From contig CAMBEI010000012.1 in assembly GCA_945865645.1 (NCBI GenBank), forward strand, positions 1 through 56,815: 56,815 bases of DNA, written 5' to 3'. The stretch comes from Chitinophaga pinensis. GTDB taxonomy: Bacteria; Bacteroidota; Bacteroidia; Chitinophagales; Chitinophagaceae. This document shows, in pieces, positions 53,340 to 56,815 of this stretch (its first letter is position 1; every line of letters begins with the position of its first letter). Position numbers and translations under genes: made by a program. A model generated the notes under the pieces. The model was not told the DNA's origin, ran no database searches, and was given only the letters and a program-made list of their open reading frames with translations.

Positions 53340-54803
53340 ATGAAGTTATTTCGATTTCTTTTTTGCAAATTATCCCTATCAAAATGGTTAAAAGATAGAT
53401 TTAGTATTAGTTATTGCCTATTATCCATTAGTTATTGCATACTAATAACAAGTTCCTGTAAAAAAGATTCTTTCGTTACCAGTCAATTTGCTCTATTAAG
53501 CATTACAGCCGATACCTTAAAATACGACACTGTTTTTACTACAACAGGTTCCATAACCAAATCGTTTAAAATTATCAACGAAAACAATCAAAAGCTCCGG
53601 CTCAGCAAAATAAAATTAATGGGAGGTTCGGCTTCTGCTTATAAAATGAATGTTGATGGTATTGCAGTTAATGAAATAAATAATTTAGATATGGAAGCCA
53701 ATGATAGCATCTATATTTTTGTATCCATCACCACCACCCCAAATACCGCAAACCTTCCCTTTATTATAAGTGATAGTATTTTAATAAATTATAATGGCAA
53801 TAATCGATATATACAATTACAAGCTTACGGACAAAATGCCAATTTTTTAAGAAATAAAATAATTACAGGTAATGTGGTCTGGACCAATAACCTGCCTTAT
53901 GTAATACTTGGCAGTATACGTGTTGATACAACGGCCACACTAACCATACAGCCCGGGTGTAAAATTTATTCGCATGCCGATGCACCTTTTATTGTAGATG
54001 GCACTTTAATTGTTAATGGCACCCCTACTACTAATGTAATTTTTACCGGCGATAGATTAGACGAAGTTTATAAAGACCTCCCTGCAAGCTGGCCAGGAAT
54101 TTATTTTAGAGGCCCCAGTAAAAATAATATTCTTACTTATGCTATTATCAAAAATGCCTACCAGGCCATTGTTGCGGAAAAGCCATCCATCAATGCCAAT
54201 GTAAAAGTTAACCTGCACCAATGCATTATTGACAATGCTTATGATGCTGGTATATTATGCGTAAATAGTAATTTGCAGGCCGATAATAGTTTGATAAGTA
54301 ACTGTGGCAACAATATTATTTTAAGTTATGGCGGCGTTTACAAATTTACACATTGCACTGTTGCAGCTTATTCCAACAACTATCTTATTCATAAAAATCC
54401 GGTACTTAACGTAAATAACTTTTTAACCCAATCTGGCACTACCTTAACCGCAGATCTACATGCTGTTTTTAGCAGTAATATTTTTTGGAGCGATGGGATA
54501 ATGGTAAATAATGAAGTAGTGATAAGCAAACAAGGTGTAAATATTTTTAATGTTTTATTCGAAAAAAATATTTATCGCGCCCTTACTGGCCCTACCAACA
54601 GCACGCTATCTGGCAATAAAATTAATACAGATCCTTTATTTGACAGCATTGATGTAAGTAAAAATATATATAATTTTAGAATTACAAAAAATGCATTCGC
54701 GCCAGGCATAAATGCAGGAATTTTAACTACTTTTTTAAAAGACCTAGATAATAATAATCGAAATATTGGGTTACCTGATATGGGTTGTTACGAGAAACAA
54801 TAA
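53340..54803 (+). CDS. Lipoprotein with predicted beta-helix domain
   Basis: 487 residues. A long signal sequence (about 40 residues) ends in the lipobox ILITSSCKKD. Its core contains a 21-bp tandem duplication (SISYCLL SISYCIL, 53406-53438). The next 130 residues resemble an immunoglobulin-like domain with NLPFIISDSILINYNG; from about residue 180 onward, repeated short strands such as VWTNNLPYVILGSI and NNAYDAGILCV suggest a right-handed beta-helix, as in polysaccharide lyases and surface adhesins. No catalytic motif can be named. Confidence 0.72.
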   Translation: MKLFRFLFCKLSLSKWLKDRFSISYCLLSISYCILITSSCKKDSFVTSQFALLSITADTLKYDTVFTTTGSITKSFKIINENNQKLRLSKIKLMGGSASAYKMNVDGIAVNEINNLDMEANDSIYIFVSITTTPNTANLPFIISDSILINYNGNNRYIQLQAYGQNANFLRNKIITGNVVWTNNLPYVILGSIRVDTTATLTIQPGCKIYSHADAPFIVDGTLIVNGTPTTNVIFTGDRLDEVYKDLPASWPGIYFRGPSKNNILTYAIIKNAYQAIVAEKPSINANVKVNLHQCIIDNAYDAGILCVNSNLQADNSLISNCGNNIILSYGGVYKFTHCTVAAYSNNYLIHKNPVLNVNNFLTQSGTTLTADLHAVFSSNIFWSDGIMVNNEVVISKQGVNIFNVLFEKNIYRALTGPTNSTLSGNKINTDPLFDSIDVSKNIYNFRITKNAFAPGINAGILTTFLKDLDNNNRNIGLPDMGCYEKQ

Positions 54804-54943
54804 GAACTTTCGTTTTCAAGAAGGAGAAAATGCCTTTGAGGCTTTACCTCTTTTTAAGAATCAACAAAAAAAATTCGATTTTATTTACAATAATCAATTG
54901 AACAATAACTAGAATACTTTGTTAATAAAGAAAAAATTATTTA

Positions 54944-55516
54944 ATGATAAAATTAGTAGCTATTAGTTCAATCCTAATCGCCCTCACTATTCAAGCAAAC
55001 AAAAATGTAAATACCTATACGCCGAAAACAAAAACCAACATTACAGTTAAATCCATTTACGATTTTAAAGTGGATGGACTAGAGGGAGATACTATTGATT
55101 TTGCTACATTTAAAGGTAAAAAAATACTGATCGTAAACACCGCCAGTAAATGCGGTTACACCTCGCAGTATGAAGAATTACAAAAATGCTATGACACGTA
55201 TAAAGACAAGCTGATAATTGTTGGTTTTCCGGCTAATAATTTTGGTGCACAAGAGCCCGGAACCAACGCTGAGATAAAAGAATTCTGTAAAAAAAAATAT
55301 GAGGTTAGCTTCCCTATGGCTGCCAAAATTTCTGTGAAAGGTAAAGATATGGCACCTATTTATCAATGGTTATGTAACAAAACACAAAATGGTGTTTTAG
55401 ATGTTGAAGTAAAATGGAATTTCGGAAAATTTTTACTCGATGAAAAAGGAAATCTTTTAACTTATTTTCCTAGTAAGGTTACGCCAATGAGTGCTGAAAT
55501 AACGAATAATTTTTAA
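54944..55516 (+). CDS. Glutathione peroxidase-family thiol peroxidase, copy 1
   Basis: 190 residues with an N-terminal hydrophobic segment that may be a signal sequence. The peroxidatic Cys70 is in NTASKCGYTSQ, Gln103 in NNFGAQEPGTN, and the tryptophan and asparagine in VKWNFGKFLL complete the catalytic tetrad. Bacterial members usually use thioredoxin. A second copy follows 28 bp later. Confidence 0.92.
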   Translation: MIKLVAISSILIALTIQANKNVNTYTPKTKTNITVKSIYDFKVDGLEGDTIDFATFKGKKILIVNTASKCGYTSQYEELQKCYDTYKDKLIIVGFPANNFGAQEPGTNAEIKEFCKKKYEVSFPMAAKISVKGKDMAPIYQWLCNKTQNGVLDVEVKWNFGKFLLDEKGNLLTYFPSKVTPMSAEITNNF

Positions 55517-55544
55517 TACTCCTGAACCATTTTAAAGCATACTA

Positions 55545-56102
55545 ATGATAAAATTAGCATTATTTTCCATCCTATTTTTTTGGAATAGTTTATTTTCAAA
55601 ACGAAAAGTGTCGGTTCAGCATAAAACCATTTATGATTTTAATGTGGCCTCAATAAATGCCGGCAGTATTAACTTTGCTGATTTTAAAGGAAAAAAAATA
55701 TTAATTGTAAATACTGCATCAAAATGTGGATTTACACCTCAATACGAAGATTTAGAAATGCTATATAAAAAATACAAAGATCATTTGGTGATTATTGGTT
55801 TTCCTGCAAATGACTTTTTTTTTCAAGAGCTTAAAAGCAACAAGCATATAGCTGAATTCTGCAAAAAAAATTATGGTGTTTCATTCCCTATGGCAGCCAA
55901 AATTTCTGTAAAAGGAAAAGATAGGGCAGCCATTTACAACTGGCTTTGTAATAAAAGTGAAAACGGTGTAATGAATGCAAAAGTACCCTGGAATTTTAAT
56001 AAATTTTTAATAGATGAAAATGGTAAACTTGTGGCTCATTTTAAGAGTAAAGTAAAGCCGATGAGCGAGGAGATTATAAGTAAACTACAAATTCATCGCT
56101 AA
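55545..56102 (+). CDS. Glutathione peroxidase-family thiol peroxidase, copy 2
   Basis: 185 residues, paralogue of the preceding gene (shared SFPMAAKISVKGKD). Cys61 (NTASKCGFTPQ), Gln94 and PWNFNKF keep the catalytic residues. The normally invariant FGxQEPG loop reads FFFQELK, a relaxed active-site rim. The N-terminus has a short hydrophobic segment. The pair looks like a tandem duplication with divergence. Confidence 0.9.
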   Translation: MIKLALFSILFFWNSLFSKRKVSVQHKTIYDFNVASINAGSINFADFKGKKILIVNTASKCGFTPQYEDLEMLYKKYKDHLVIIGFPANDFFFQELKSNKHIAEFCKKNYGVSFPMAAKISVKGKDRAAIYNWLCNKSENGVMNAKVPWNFNKFLIDENGKLVAHFKSKVKPMSEEIISKLQIHR

Positions 56103-56169
56103 TTTTATCATTCTTTCTATATCCTTGATTGATGCATAGTTTTTGGGTATTAACTTAGCGCAGTTGAAC

Positions 56170-56177
56170 TATATTTG
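56170..56177 (+). promoter_or_regulatory. -7 box TATATTTG abutting holB
   Basis: Perfect TAnnTTTG ending 5 nt before the ATG at 56183. A TTTG at 56142-56145 lies 24 nt upstream, close to but beyond the usual spacing. Confidence 0.5.
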
Positions 56178-56182
56178 AATAT

Positions 56183-56815
56183 ATGCAATTTCAATCTATC
56201 ATCGGTCAAAAAGAAATAAAAGAGCAATTGACACAAATGGTACAGCACAATCGGCTTAGCCATGCTTTATTATTTTTAGGAAAAGAAGGAAGTGGCACTT
56301 TACAACTAGCATTGGCATTTGCCCAATACATTGTTTGTCAATCGGCGAATAGTAAAAACAAAATGACAGTAGATGAGCCATCATTGTTTGAAGAATATTT
56401 ACCAATAAATAACGAAAAAAAAACAGCGAATAAAGATAGCTGTGGCATTTGCCCTGCCTGTAAAAAAGCCGCCGAATTCGTACACCCAGATATACATTTT
56501 TCGTACCCAATAGTTACAAAAAAACAAGGAGAAAAATCTGTTAGTACCGATTTTATAAAAGAGTGGCGCGCGTTTATTAATGAAAATCCTTACGGCAATA
56601 TTTACGACTGGTTACAATTTATTGGTGCCGAAAATAAACAGGGCAATATTACCGCTCAAGAGTGTAAAGATATTATACGAAAACTAAATCTAAAAAGTTT
56701 TGAAAGTGAATATAAAATTTTGATTATGTGGATGCCAGAATTTTTAGGCAAGGAAGGGAACAAATTATTAAAACTGATTGAAGAGCCTCCCGCAAATACC
56801 CTTTTTATTTTGGTT
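56183..56815 (+). CDS. holB: DNA polymerase III delta-prime subunit, 3'-truncated
   Basis: 211 residues to the window edge; the stop is beyond it. MQFQSIIGQKEIKEQLTQMV and HALLFLGKEGSGT are the AAA+ N-terminus with a degenerate P-loop lacking the lysine, as usual for delta-prime. CGICPACKKAAEFVHPDIH holds the zinc-binding cysteines, and a later WMPEFLGKEGNKLLKLIEEP segment matches the clamp-loader fold. It is part of the clamp-loader complex. The identity is firm although only the N-terminal two-thirds is seen. Confidence 0.93.
   Translation, partial: MQFQSIIGQKEIKEQLTQMVQHNRLSHALLFLGKEGSGTLQLALAFAQYIVCQSANSKNKMTVDEPSLFEEYLPINNEKKTANKDSCGICPACKKAAEFVHPDIHFSYPIVTKKQGEKSVSTDFIKEWRAFINENPYGNIYDWLQFIGAENKQGNITAQECKDIIRKLNLKSFESEYKILIMWMPEFLGKEGNKLLKLIEEPPANTLFILV

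Noticed and set aside
54828..54852. Terminator after the beta-helix lipoprotein gene
   Set aside because: Only a 4-bp GCCT/AGGC stem with a bulged extension; too weak to call.
1..56815. CRISPR array or tRNA/rRNA genes
   Set aside because: No regularly spaced repeats and no cloverleaf or rRNA signatures were seen in any gap on either strand.

Overview
The window is a low-GC, gene-dense chromosomal segment of a Bacteroidota bacterium, probably of the Chitinophagaceae or a near relative. The evidence is a SusC/SusD pair, DUF4369-type thioredoxin lipoproteins, promoters with a TAnnTTTG -7 box, a TIGR02757 protein, type III pantothenate kinase, monofunctional BirA, and almost no Shine-Dalgarno sequences. 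The family assignment is inference. There are no rRNA or tRNA genes, CRISPR arrays, prophage or intact insertion sequences. The content is mostly housekeeping, with several decaying genes in the gaps.

Layout. 1-3.6 kb: truncated GT25 glycosyltransferase, TPR protein, small Cys-pair membrane protein, MeaB GTPase, GT2 glycosyltransferase. 3.6-6.3 kb: coaX, an uncharacterised outer-membrane beta-barrel and lptC, a co-directional envelope cluster. 6.4-9.1 kb: redox enzymes (aldo/keto reductase, ArsC-like, OsmC, SDR). 9.2-17.4 kb, minus strand: lysS, flavin reductase, FAH-family hydrolase, then asnB, a Met/Cys PLP enzyme, a small membrane protein, TIGR02757 and a broken small gene that overlapped it by ATGA. 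17.9-25.8 kb: deoxyhypusine-synthase-like enzyme, M28 peptidase, rpiB, tatC, prfA, amidohydrolase, recO. 26-34.4 kb: MMPL/RND exporter, orphan SusC/SusD pair, thioredoxin lipoprotein. 34.5-45.9 kb: alaS, M23 peptidase, MerR regulator, thioredoxin, lpxH and partners, and the minus-strand run rsfS-ftsH-LUD, with birA divergent and bcp convergent to birA. 45.9-56.8 kb: second M23 peptidase, MORN-repeat pseudogene, rsmA, pdxA, a winged-helix regulator, an AT-rich gap with a palindrome and a possible small RNA, radA, comF, a beta-helix-like lipoprotein, two tandem glutathione peroxidases, and the start of the DNA polymerase III delta-prime gene.

Most noteworthy are two reconstructable pseudogenes missing from simple ORF calling (12959-13280 and 47746-48077), -7 boxes only 4-5 nt before five start codons (candidate leaderless mRNAs), a transcript-less GNRA-loop terminator before radA suggesting a small RNA, a 103-bp element with perfect 12-bp inverted repeats, and a bacterial deoxyhypusine-synthase homologue that keeps the active-site lysine. 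I did not find a clear new multi-gene defence or mobile system.
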